Part shown: piece after piece, positions 9,632 through 19,647 of the stretch
How the letters are laid out: every line of letters begins with the position of its first letter
How positions within the stretch are numbered: the first letter of the stretch is position 1
Assembly: GCF_001186125.1 (NCBI RefSeq)
Contig: NW_014039666.1
Location: 3,183 to 25,768, forward strand
DNA length: 22,586 bases
Source of the DNA: Sphaeroforma arctica JP610
Taxonomy: Eukaryota; Opisthokonta; Ichthyosporea; Ichthyophonida
Direction of reading: 5' to 3'
Made by a program: the position numbers and the translations under genes
Notes under the pieces: generated by a model
Databases searched by the model: none
Told to the model about the DNA's origin: nothing
What the model saw: the letters and a program-made list of their open reading frames with translations, nothing else

Positions 9632-11805
9632 CTATAGCAATCGACGGCCTCGTACACCCTCTGCCAGTGCTTCCAGCATGGGTATGGTTTGATCTAAACT
9701 CACGCAGGCATCCGTTATACTTTTACCGTACACCAATCCACTGGGTCCTTCTGCAGGAATTTTCTGTTGACACGCGAGAGGCGCACGGGACGTAAGTGGT
9801 GGAAAGCAAATAAGCGTGAGACCAAAAATGAACCTATCAACTGATTCAAGTACCCTTAATATATACAACTTTGAAGCTGGATTATGAAAGAAAGACCTAG
9901 CTAAAAGGAAAAATCTAGCTTGTGTATACACACCATTTATTACACTTACCTGATTGCCCTCGACGAGATTGGATTCGATCATTACGCCGAAGATATCGCG
10001 ATTACCTGCTGTTAATTGAACGGCCTACGTATGATATTGACAAAATACACAAGCCTTAGATAGATGTCATGAAAAAGAAAACTATCATCATACGAGTCAA
10101 ATACTGAACTGGCCAAGGGATTACAAGGTGCTGGATGGTCTCACTCGGCGCGACAACTTTTTTGTAAAACAACGGCGAGACTTACAACGCTCTCTGCGAC
10201 CGTTGGTTGATTGGTATGGATCTTTAGACTGTTACCATGTGAGCAGTCAATCATCAGCTTCGTAGTGATCTGGGTAAAAAGCGAACGTAAACAGTTAGCG
10301 TTAGGGCCTGAAATGAACCACAAGCATTCCTCTGTGATTTGAGACATCGAATGAACTTAAGTACACTATCAAATACGAAAAGTTCCTTGGTCGATACCTT
10401 GTTCTTCGCCAACTCTGCAACAGCACTCGCGATGTGCGTTTCACTGTAGTTAGGACCAGTGGTACCACCTCGCAGAATCATATGGCAATTCTTATTGCCT
10501 AGAGGTACAGAATACAATCGGTTAACAATCATAGGAATGTTATAATCCCCAACATGCGTATTTTGGCTGCGATATGGATCGGATCGGATGATTTTCGTAC
10601 ACCGATATACAAAAACCAGAAGAAAACATACTTAAAACTCACACTGATACCAGCACATCTTTAATCACGCTTGATGGCGCTGTTGGCCTGTTTATGCTAT
10701 ATACCAGCAACATCAACTACGCACGATTGTTCGCAACATAAAGAAATGAGTAAGTATGAATAAAACAATCTGAGCACATCAAATTGAGTGACGACACAGA
10801 ACACAATAAGCAGGCGGACTCACCGGTGGTTCGGACAATAGCTGCAAGCCCTTGTTTAGTAACTGATAAGAAGTTATGGGGCTGGGTAGCGGATCCAATG
10901 GCTTGTGTAGCGATAAGCGTATTGCCCTCAGTCCCATTTTTGAAGCCGACCGGGCAACTCAGTCCGGAAGCAAGCTCTCTGTGGAAACATCCGACAAGAT
11001 CGCATCGAGTATAACGGCGTTAGGTTGTATGTGTACCAATCAGCTGTGTTGCCATCTGATATCATGGCAGGTTTGACTAGGACACACCCTTTATGCTTGT
11101 GCTCTGTACAAAGTGCCAATGTGATATTGCCGCAAGACATATGAACTTCCAATCCTAATACACTACCTGGACTGGAACACGGGCATATATTGTGAGGATG
11201 ATATCAGATGCTTAGTGTTCCAGCCAACCTCATCACCATATGAATTCGTATGGAACGTCGAGTCGAATTTTAGTTAAAATCGATATTAACCCACAAAAAA
11301 AATACCTGTATGAATACTCGACGATACGAAACTGAACAAGTGACAACGATTACTAACATTGAATTGTGTATTCAAGAACAATAGAACAAAACGATCATAC
11401 GGAGGTTGTGATGGAAGTATCGAGAATCAAAGACAATTCGATGCAAGCACGAAAGGTAAATAAAACTTACACATACCCACATTTCATTCATGGCTGTACA
11501 CTTCAGGTTGGCAATCAAAATGATACAACCGTTGTAAGTAAACAATTCTAATGAAATATGTAGAAAAACTACAACTAGTTCAAAACTCTATATGATAGAG
11601 CTTCCACACAAATACATGGTACACGGGATGTGATACCTTACTGACAAGCATCGTAATTGCTATACAAATGCACACACGCATATATATATATATATATTAT
11701 ACAATTCTTGGCTACATGTGTTATATATATACATATATACACACATACATATTTATAAATATAGTACAAGGATAAATATATACTTTTGTATGTAACTATA
11801 AAACT

Positions 11806-11836
<31 letters not shown>

Positions 11837-13253
11837 ATATATATTCATGTATTAAAATTTATACACTTTTGTGTAGGCATACATACCACGATCGATTCAA
11901 TTGTTTTCTAGCTCTATGTTACAAAAAAAATACATAGAATTACTCGCACTCATAATGTTGTAAACATATATACATACATACTTTGATGCAGACACGAGTA
12001 TATATATATTACACACAAACACCCACATTTATATATATATATATAGGAATAAAACACACACACAGGTATATATAATATATGTAGATGCATATATGGTTAG
12101 ATACACACACACACGCACACAGGTATATATAATATATGTAGATGCATATATGGTTAGATACACACACACACGCACACAGGTATATAAATATATGTAGATG
12201 CATATATGGTTAGATACACACACACACGCACACAGGTATATATAATATATGTAGATGCATATATGGTTAGATACACACACACACGCACACAGGCATATAT
12301 AAATATATATAAATTAATATATACATATATATATATAATAAATATGATATATATATATATAAATAAATATAAAGTAATACTGAAGTATATACACACTTCC
12401 AGGTGCACGTATGGAAAAGAAAAGTATGTAAAAAACCAACCAATAATGTTTGGGATAGTCCCAAGCCTGGGCGCTAATGAAATACGTTTGTTCGAAGAGA
12501 CGTAGTGAAACACTAAATTATGACACAGTATCCGTACTTTTCTTTACGTGAATGATATTTAGACTATAAAAAACTGGAGATAATCAACTAAACGATTTTA
12601 TACGCAGAGCAACATTCGCAGTCAAATAGCTCCCAATTGATATTAAGTATAAAATTAAAACCACACTCTTACCTGTGTATTTGAGATTCAGTCGTTCGGG
12701 CGCCAATCGCACCCCAGGCCACTAGATCCCCGAAGAACTGTGGGGTTATGGTATCCAAGAACTCAACCGCACAAGGCAAGCCCTTTTCGTTCAAGTCCTG
12801 CAGCAGCTGTCTTGCCGTGCGGAGACCCTTGTTGATCTTGAAAGTGCCATCTAGATTAGGGTCATTAATCATTCCTTTCCAGCCAACAGTGGTACGAGGC
12901 TTCTCGAAGTACACGCGCATGATGATAACCAGTTCCTTGGCGTACTTCTCCTTCATACCACTCAGCCAGTCTGCGTATTCAAGCGCGGCTTTCACATCGT
13001 GCACAGAACACGGTCCGACAATCGCCACTACGCGATCATCCTCGTTGTCGAGAACAGCTGCAATTTCGCGACGTGCCTGTTTTACTGTGAGCAATGCTGC
13101 GTTGCTGATAGGGATCTCTTCCATCAGTATTTGGGGAGGTATTAGAGGATCAATGCGGTCGATGTGTACATCATCGGCCTCGTTTAGCGTTAATTTGACG
13201 TGTTTAACAGAGATGCCCTCTTCGGTGCTTAGCTTTCGCGTTTGGGACGTCAT
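9632..13253 (-). CDS. 3-deoxy-7-phosphoheptulonate (DAHP) synthase, type I alpha, six exons
   Basis: It condenses phosphoenolpyruvate with erythrose 4-phosphate, the entry step of the shikimate pathway to aromatic amino acids. Exons (minus): 13253-12673, 10978-10824, 10498-10398, 10269-10186, 10024-9950, 9763-9632. All introns are GT-AG with phases that join in frame, giving 1128 nt and 375 residues, close to yeast ARO3/ARO4 and E. coli AroG. Visible family motifs: GPCSVHD (metal-binding Cys82), RVYFEKPRTTVGWKG (113-127, phosphate binding), GARTTESQ, PVGFKNGTEG, HMILRGG, the SHGNS His290, IESNLVEGNQ (Glu324) and YGKSITDAC (Asp350). The four metal ligands known from AroG are all present, so the enzyme looks active. 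Sequence is closest by eye to the fungal and bacterial AroFGH branch. Intron 1 (12672-10979) is 1.7 kb and repeat-filled. No canonical poly(A) signal is seen downstream. Confidence 0.95.
11053..11223. repeat. two overlapping inverted repeats in DAHP synthase intron 1
   Basis: A perfect 12-bp pair CATCTGATATCA (11053-11064) / TGATATCAGATG (11199-11210) overlaps a perfect 9-bp pair CTGGAACAC (11172-11180) / GTGTTCCAG (11215-11223), near the 3' end of the intron. They may fold in the pre-mRNA or mark a decayed inverted-repeat element. Confidence 0.35.
11675..12063. repeat. AT/ACAT microsatellite cluster in intron 1
   Basis: Runs of (TA)n, (ATAC)n and (CATA)n with interruptions, for example around 11681-11700, 11810-11842 and 12000-12046, filling the middle of DAHP synthase intron 1. 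There is no coding potential. Confidence 0.75.
12064..12290. repeat. 57-bp minisatellite, four copies, in intron 1
   Basis: Four near-identical units start at 12064, 12121, 12178 and 12234 (spacings 57, 57, 56) and a fifth decays from 12291. Each unit is AGGTATATATAATATATG, then GTAGATGCATATATGGTTAG, then ATACACACACACACGCACAC. Copies differ only by an indel or two, so the array is young or homogenised. Open frames in it are a by-product of the repeat. Units adjoin without unique spacers, so it is not a CRISPR array. More AT microsatellite follows to about 12375. Confidence 0.9.
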
Positions 13254-13560
13254 GATTATAGTAGGTCACACTGGAGACTTAGAACAACGAAATAATGTGC
13301 ACTAGAATATACTCCCCTCTAGAAATGGCGTTGTGTTCACCAGTCCCGTACTTTCTATATCCGACTTGTATTGAAGTTGTTCAGTACAAATAAATAAATA
13401 CCAAAGCTTCTTCACCTGGCCGGGCACCTCAAAATACGCCCACTTTTGTGTTTTTTAGAATCAGTCTATGTAAATACTCTATTTACGGTTCACATTACCC
13501 AAATTCAGGAATTTTAAGTGCGTGTGTCATCACATGACACCTGCTGTCAGGCCGTTTACC
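13254..13560. promoter_or_regulatory. probable upstream region of DAHP synthase
   Basis: The 300 bp upstream of the start codon hold no gene. AAATAAATAAATAC (13388-13401) is the only motif I can point out; similar motifs lie upstream of two other genes here. Beyond that no defined promoter element is recognised. Confidence 0.3.
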
Positions 13561-13599
13561 CACAGCCAATCAAAATGGCCTTGAGAGCTTTTTATTTTT

Positions 13600-13960
13600 G
13601 GTTTTTATGACTTTCAGTCCTGCACTGAGTGCACTCATACACTGACTCTGATGAGTGCACTCCCCTGTGAGTAGAAGCCAGCCGCCAGCGCCAGGTGGTG
13701 CCCGAGTGCCCGAGTGCCCGCCCGGGCGGCGTGTGGGGCCGTGTGTCAGTGTGGAGTGTGGACTCAGGACTGTGGAGTGTGGTGGGACTGTTGTCTGTAC
13801 TCCGTACACTGTACAAGTATGTACATATGATACATAGCCCCCTGAGAGCCGAGGCCTCTCTCTGAGGGAGTAGAGTAGTCGAGTAGAGTAGTAGGCCTGG
13901 GCAGGGGCCAGGGGGTCAGGGCCCTCACTCACCTCAGGCCTCAGGGGGGCACGGGATACT
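13600..13960. repeat. GC-rich cryptically simple sequence
   Basis: This is dense in short, imperfect, overlapping words: the 10-bp palindrome GAGTGCACTC twice (13627-13636, 13653-13662), GTGCCCGA three times near 13700, GTGTGGA/GTGTGGG words at 13732-13785, GAGTAGAGTAGT at 13868-13893, and CAGGGGCCAGGGGGTCAGGGCC near 13905. No protein frame is credible. Confidence 0.55.
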
Positions 13961-14600
13961 GTGGGTCATGGGTATTACTATTATAGGCTACATAGTTACA
14001 TATTAGCATGGGTTCCAATTTCCAAACTTCCAAGTTCCAAGTTCCAGACCAGTCTTTTTGCTTTCTCTATTTATTTACTCTAAATAGCTGTCAGCCTATC
14101 GACAAAGTGTGGACTGTGGATTGTGGGCTATGAACACTGAACTGAGTGAGAACTCTGATGACAGTGTTGAAAATTATGAAATACAGAACACACAACTTCA
14201 CGTCTCACCGAGTGGATATAAATAAATACAACATGAGAACAAGACTTCGTTGTGATTATGACCAAAGAAGTGTTGGATGAACACACTGCGAGAGATAATA
14301 GCGAGAACACGATTATATAGTAGATAGCACCGCCTTATCTCATAACGTGTTTGCCTTGATTTGATAGTAGTGCTAAACTATGTGTGTTCGCACCAAATAC
14401 TACTATTATTAAAGCACGTAAATACTATGTACTATCTATTGACACGTTCGTTATATGATCGTTACAAAATATTTTCTTCTGTTGCATTGTAATTGCTCAC
14501 ACATCTCGGGATTAAAGTATCGAATACCTCAGGCTTTCCCATATATTATGTTCGTCTTAAAATCAGTTAACACGAGAAAAATATTAATATAATCATGTAT
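13961..14600. other. gene-free spacer
   Basis: No gene supported. It shows TTCCAAGTTCCAAGTTCCA near 14025-14045, AGTGTGGACTGTGGATTGTGG near 14106-14126 and an ATAAATAAATAC motif near 14218. The short open frames look random. Confidence 0.4.
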
Positions 14601-14620
14601 CTATCTTAGCTACGGCCTCT

Positions 14621-14722
14621 CTAGTACCCACTGTTGCCCGCGGCAGGCATATCTTCGATGTTAATGTCCATGGAGATCTCCTTGTAGTCATCACATTTTC
14701 TAGAGCCGCAAGATTCTTACAA
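14621..14722 (-). pseudogene. alpha-tubulin C-terminal pseudogene fragment 1
   Basis: Read on the minus strand from about 14722, the fragment starts NLAALE, then after a one-base shift continues with a DDYKEIS..INIEDMPAAGNSGY tail and a stop (14623-14621). This parallels the [20 protein letters not shown] tail of the intact tubulin at 15975-18835. It retains a terminal Tyr but is frameshifted and covers only the last 35 or so codons. Its CCGCGGCAGGC block is shared with fragment 2, so the two are more like each other than like the intact gene. Confidence 0.65.
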
Positions 14723-14852
14723 TTACCATGGTATGGGTTGTACAAACACCACATATCCTTCCTGTTCAAGGATACAATACACAAGGTATATGTATTAAAA
14801 TACAAAGCTGCTTCATTTATTTACACATGTATTTATTCTCCCGAGCGTTGCT

Positions 14853-14985
14853 CTAGTGCTCGCTAAAATCCGCGGCAGGCGTCTCCTCGTCAAGTTTAGT
14901 GTCCGTTGAGACCTCCTCGTAGTTCTTTTCAAGACCCTCACGAGCTTCACTGAACTAACCTTTCTCCATACCCTCTCCGACTTAT
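14853..14985 (-). pseudogene. alpha-tubulin C-terminal pseudogene fragment 2
   Basis: Minus-strand translation gives VGEGMEKG, a stop, then FSEAREGLEKNYEEVS..KLDEETPAADFSEH and a stop (14855-14853). This matches the alpha-tubulin tail [27 protein letters not shown] of the intact gene. An in-frame TAG replaces the second Glu-Glu region codon and three residues are missing, so it is dead. The 5' side breaks off in the (AT)n microsatellite at 14985. AATAAA follows its stop (about 14836-14831, minus). It points to an older tandem tubulin copy. Confidence 0.8.
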
Positions 14986-15142
14986 ATATATATATATATA
15001 TATATGTAGTGAAATCCCCGTAGTAGGAGTGGTTAACCAACTTGTTACAACGGGGATATCCCAATATATATATAGATATATACATACACACACACATATA
15101 TATATATACATACATATATATTTATATATATATACATACACT
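14984..15142. repeat. AT/AC microsatellites
   Basis: (TA)n at 14984-15005 and (TA)n/(CA)n/(ACAT)n at 15062-15140 flank a 55-bp unique stretch. Together they separate tubulin pseudogene fragment 2 from the unidentified stretch to its right. Confidence 0.75.
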
Positions 15143-15974
15143 TGTTTTGTCACGGCTTTTTTCCATGGCCCTCTTGGGGCTTGGGCTGACACTCTTTAGT
15201 CTCTGCGGCTCTCTCTGAGACTCTGTCTCCCATCTCGTAAACAAGCTTTCTCTCCCCAGAGGCCCCCGAAGCAGGCAATCGCAAAAATTCCACGGAGACT
15301 CAATCCAGTGGGCAATGTTTGTTTCGCATCGATTTGCCAGGAGTTCAGAATATATATATATTTCATCCAACTTTTTCCAAGTCCTCCTACACTAATCAAA
15401 GATTATGGAGAAAATCCTAAGAAAGAACTCCAACGTTTAAAGCTATTATTCCTCTTGAATTCTCAGAACCCCTCAAATCTGCCTGAACGGAGTTCAGTTG
15501 ATCAAAGATTATTTTCCAATGAAGGCTGATCATATTTTTGTTCTCGGGAAATGTTTGCACATTGCTGTTGCTCCATGCTGGTACATCAAAACAACATCTC
15601 TAAATATTGACCTATTGAACAGATCTGTACTTGAATAATGCAGCAATTAATTAATCCGCGAAAGTGTGTTCGGGCCATCTCGAAGTGCAATTCGCACAAA
15701 CATTCCAGTTGTAGACTATCTGTGCTGAACATTCTGAGTCCATCGAGTCATATTCAGTTGTTTAATTCTCTGCGCCCATTTGACAATCGTTAGCGAACTG
15801 AATTTTATACTAACACACCTGAGTAGGCACCCTGGCATGCCTTTGATCCTGTTATCGGTATCATCGAATTGACAAAGTCCCCGCTATAAACATCACAAGC
15901 GACAAGCAATATTCTTGATACGATACTACACAGATACTGTAAATTTCTTAGTAAACAGTCACAGCAGTATAAAT
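15143..15974. other. unidentified spacer downstream of alpha-tubulin
   Basis: Two segments have open frames but no recognisable protein: 15143-15350 is open in two minus frames, and 15308-15529 is open on the + strand with a KKELQRLKLLFLLNSQNPSNL stretch. The 12-bp word ATCAAAGATTAT occurs twice (about 15397 and 15500), which argues for repeat-derived DNA. The remainder to 15974 is the tubulin 3' flank; I see no canonical AATAAA for tubulin there. Confidence 0.3.
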
Positions 15975-18835
15975 CTAGTACTCCTTCTCGTCGGTCTGCA
16001 TCTCCTCGTCAATGTTGGAGTCTGTTGCCACCTCCTCGTAATCTTTTTCAAGCGCCGCAAGATCCTCACGAGCTTCACTGAACTCTCCTTCTTCCATACC
16101 CTCACCAACGTAGTGATGCACAAACGCACGCTTGGCGTACATGAGATCAAACTTGTGGTTGAGACGTGACCAGGCCTCCACAATAGCGGTGGTGTTGGAA
16201 AGCATGCACACGGCACGGGACACCTTGGCCAGATCTCCGCCGGGGATTGTGGTGGGTGCCTTGAAGTTGCAACCGATCTATTATGAGGATAAAAATAGTA
16301 CGAAATTGAGCAAAAATGGAATGAAGTATTATACACAAGAGGAAACTTTTAAGTATAGTTAAAAATAGCAAAGACTTGGAATATATACTGTGCATATGTA
16401 CATACCTTGAATCCAGTCGGACACCAATCAACGAATTGAATATTACGTTTGGTCTTGATAGAGGCGATGGTGACGTTGACATCCTTAGGAACGATATCAC
16501 CACGGTACAATAGACAACAAGACATGTACTTGCCACGTCGCGGGTCACATTTAACCATCTGATTCTCTGGCTCAAAGCAGGAATTGGTGATATCTGTCAC
16601 AGACAGAGACTCGTGGTTAGCCCTCTCCGCACTGATAATGGGTGCGTATGTCACCAGGGGGAAATGTATACGAGGGTAGGGTACCAAGTTGGTCTGGAAC
16701 TCGTTGAAATCCACGTTGAGAGCTCCCTGGAAACGCAGCGAAGCGGTGATACTACTCACAATCTGGGCCACAAGTCTGTTCAGGTTCTGGTATGTGGGCT
16801 GCTGGATGTTGAGGTTGCGTCGGCAGATGTCGAAGATAGCCTCGTTATCAACCATGAAAGCACAGTCACTGTGTTCCAGTGTGGTGTGCGTGGTCAGCAC
16901 GGAGTTATACGGCTCTACAACAGCCGTTGCAAGCTGAGGAGACGGGTATACCGCAAACTCCAGCTTGGACTTCTTGCCGTAATCGATTGACAAGCGTTCC
17001 ATTAGCAGGGATGTGAATCCAGATCCGGTTCCTCCACCGAAAGAGTGGAATACAAGGAATCCCTGCAGACCAGAGCAACTGTCTGCCAGGCGACGGATGC
17101 GATCAAGCACGTTATCGACAATCTCTTTGCCCACAGTGTAGTGACCACGTGCGTAGTTGTTGGCGGCATCCTCCTTGCCACTGATGAGTTGTTCAGGGTG
17201 GTACATCTCTCTGTACTCTCCAGTGCGGATGCTGTTGATCACGGTTGGTTCCAGATCAACGAACTACGAGATGAAACAGAGGATGAGTGTGGGATCAATA
17301 CCAGTGTGTATGTTTTCCGTCCATATTGTGACATCCTTTTTATCGTATTCCAGCTAGCAACTCGTGACGTACGATGTGCTATGGTAAATGTACTATTGCT
17401 AATCAACTGTTTTCAACCGAACGCTCAGAATCAATGTGTCACTGGCGACACTTCTACCACTGAATACATGTTTTAGGATGAAGTATTACACTAGGTAAAT
17501 TGTTGAGATATGAACCCAATTAGGTACCCTATACCGTAAATTTGTGAACAGAAAAACAAAAATGTCCACGACCAACTGATAACCACTAATCGGAGTAGAA
17601 ATAACATATTATGATGGCTGTGCCGCTGTAAGATTTCATATTACGCACGTACGTTATATGTACAGGACACCTTTTGCACATATACCTATATCTAGTCGTA
17701 TACTTGTTTGTGCGCTATTAGGCGCCATTTTGCAGCAGTCTCAAATTACAAACATATTGTTATCGAAACATAAGTATAAGGTATCTGCTTGAATACGAAA
17801 ACAGAGCTGGAATAAGGTGAATATAAACCAACATTGTTCATACATGTTTCGAAATTTGTAGGACCCCAACAACTATCAAAACATGAATTAATAATAATGA
17901 TTTCCCGCAGAAATATGGAGAATAACGATCACAATGGCAAGCAAACTAACATCTACACCATCACTTTACACATTGTACCTATATATGGAAATATACGGAC
18001 ATAATGCCATGTCATTACCAGCACATATAGATTGAAGCCACATAAAATGCCACCATACCACAGCGCGAGGAACCAGCTTTCCGCTGGACGTCTCACTGAA
18101 GAAAGTTGAGTACGAATCCTCCACTTCCTCAGTGCGATTCTCGGCAGTCAGGCGACCAGTCTTGTCGATGCCGTGCTCAAGACTATACAGCTCCCAGCAC
18201 GCGTTACCAATTTGGCAACCGGCTTGACCGATGTGGATTGAAATGCACTCTCTCTTTATAAGCAAGGATGCGATTAAGAGAGAGAGAGAGAGAGAGATAA
18301 GGAGGGGGGGGAGGGTTAAAAAAATTTAATGTGCGTTTCCTGTATTGATATCCACTGTATTGGCAAGCGCACGAGCTATTATAAATATTTATCGTGCTCT
18401 GAGGGTTGAAATGTAGTATCTTGTATATGTAAGCGTTACTCTGAGGGGAGAAAGTAGGAAAACATACTATATAGGCATTTTGTGTGCTGTGGAAGCGTAT
18501 GCACTTCCTCTGGATAGGCAAGTGCAAGAGAAAAGTGTCCTCATCGGTAAACGATGTGTGATGATTGTAGGTACTGGTTGTGGTGGGTGTGTGACAACAT
18601 CCAAGCCCCATGGGCGCTTAACCACACTATTGGATCATGTGTGAATATTTAGCTGAACACTTGTTTACTTCAGCGGGCGGTATGTACGGTCAAAATTGAT
18701 AGCTATATACTAATTCGGGCACACAGGCCGTCTAAAATTGTAAAGCGTACTGGTTGCAGATCATAGACAACAGTAATCCAATTCCTTGGCATAGCCTCTT
18801 TCTGTATATACATATCTCAAACATTCACTTACCAT
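15975..18835 (-). CDS. alpha-tubulin, complete, four exons, divergent
   Basis: This is the GTP-binding alpha subunit of the microtubule heterodimer. Exons (minus): 18835-18833 (just the ATG, followed by a perfect GTAAGT), 18253-18059, 17263-16406, 16277-15975. They join in frame to 1359 nt and 452 residues, within a few residues of the usual 450. Recognisable parts: [21 protein letters not shown], the GGGTGSG tubulin signature (142-148), NEFQTN with the GTPase-activating Glu254, [10 protein letters not shown], and an acidic tail ending in Tyr, the substrate of tyrosination cycles. Intron 1 ends with a long pyrimidine tract, (CT)n plus a C run. An intron directly after the ATG is common in alpha-tubulins. 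Odd residues: position 40 is Asn, not the acetylated Lys, and position 407 is His, not the near-invariant Trp. It is therefore likely a specialised or relaxed paralogue, although the frame is intact. Confidence 0.95.
17264..18058 (-). other. alpha-tubulin intron 2
   Basis: This 795-nt intron runs between donor GTATGG (after GCT GTG) and acceptor CTCGTAG. I see no nested gene, repeat array or RNA structure in it. Confidence 0.7.
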
Positions 18836-19647
18836 GATAAAAGGCGTGGATGCTTCGAATACGAAAGCAGAGTGGTAAGGTAATTAAATGGTCGTTTGTC
18901 TAAGAAACAACTGATAGGCTTCCGCAAATCTTCGGACTATTTATATCGCCTCTCTAATTTGAATCAGGAAATTCAAGTTCAGACGGTATCGAAGCAAATA
19001 CGACCATAAGGCATAATACCATGACGCGCTGCAATTCATCGCACAACAATGATTTTTTTTTGCATGCGCTTTGTTGACTGTTCACTGTAAATAGAGTGTA
19101 TTCTTTAGACTGTGAAGTTTTTGGAGCGACCAAGATTTGCATTTATTTTTGGGGTCCCAATTTCCGCCAGTAGCATTCGGTTATGGGTTTACGCGGGAAA
19201 TGGGTTCGGGCGATTTGCATTAGAGAATATAGTAGGTATATCGAACAATCTGAAAACCCAAAACCCTGAAATTTGCGCGGGCAAATCCTGATGTTTAATA
19301 AAGTAAAATAAAGCAGCAGTATGTATTCTCTGTCTATTTGCATACAAAGTAGTATGCATGTGTATGCATATATAGTATCATATAGAGTACACACCTGACC
19401 ACGGTATGTACCCTATAGTATTTAGCAAGTATGGGTAGGAACAAGTCGCATTCAAGCCTAAGGGACAGCATATATAGTGTGCTAAAGTGAATATATAACA
19501 TGCGTTTACGTAGGTAATCAATTCTATACAGCCCTTGACTGACCTGGTATTTTCTCCAGGTTGGTTGAGAAGTGTACATTAGCGACGTTCTCTACAGGAT
19601 AGTGAAGTATAAAGAACCGAATTGTAACAACCTTGGTTTCAGTTATC
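18836..19647. promoter_or_regulatory. shared upstream region of divergent tubulin and RING genes
   Basis: This 812-bp region separates the tubulin start (minus) from the RING gene start (plus), so both promoters should lie here. It has several TATATA words (for example 19369-19386 and 19469-19498) but nothing placed well enough to call a TATA box. The short open frames on the minus strand (19143-19394, 18954-19142) are not credible genes. Confidence 0.35.

Noticed and set aside
12064-12290. CRISPR-like array
   Set aside because: Units abut with no unique spacers and the DNA is clearly eukaryotic.
12009-12513. Open frames with repeated (I/Y)CACVCV peptides
   Set aside because: They are translations of the 57-bp minisatellite and flanking AT/AC repeats inside an intron.
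13570-13932. 120-residue minus-strand frame in the GC-rich island
   Set aside because: Composition is that of the simple-sequence island, another frame is equally open, and there is no recognisable domain.
15143-15400. Possible gene or transposon fragment open in two minus frames
   Set aside because: No motif recognised in either frame; kept only as an unidentified spacer.
16613-17476. Open frames on the + strand across the tubulin exon
   Set aside because: They are antisense shadows of the conserved alpha-tubulin exon 3.
18204-18611. 135-residue minus-strand frame upstream of tubulin exon 2
   Set aside because: It reads through tubulin intron 1 and its pyrimidine tract; the ATG exon with a perfect GTAAGT donor at 18835-18833 explains the gene start.
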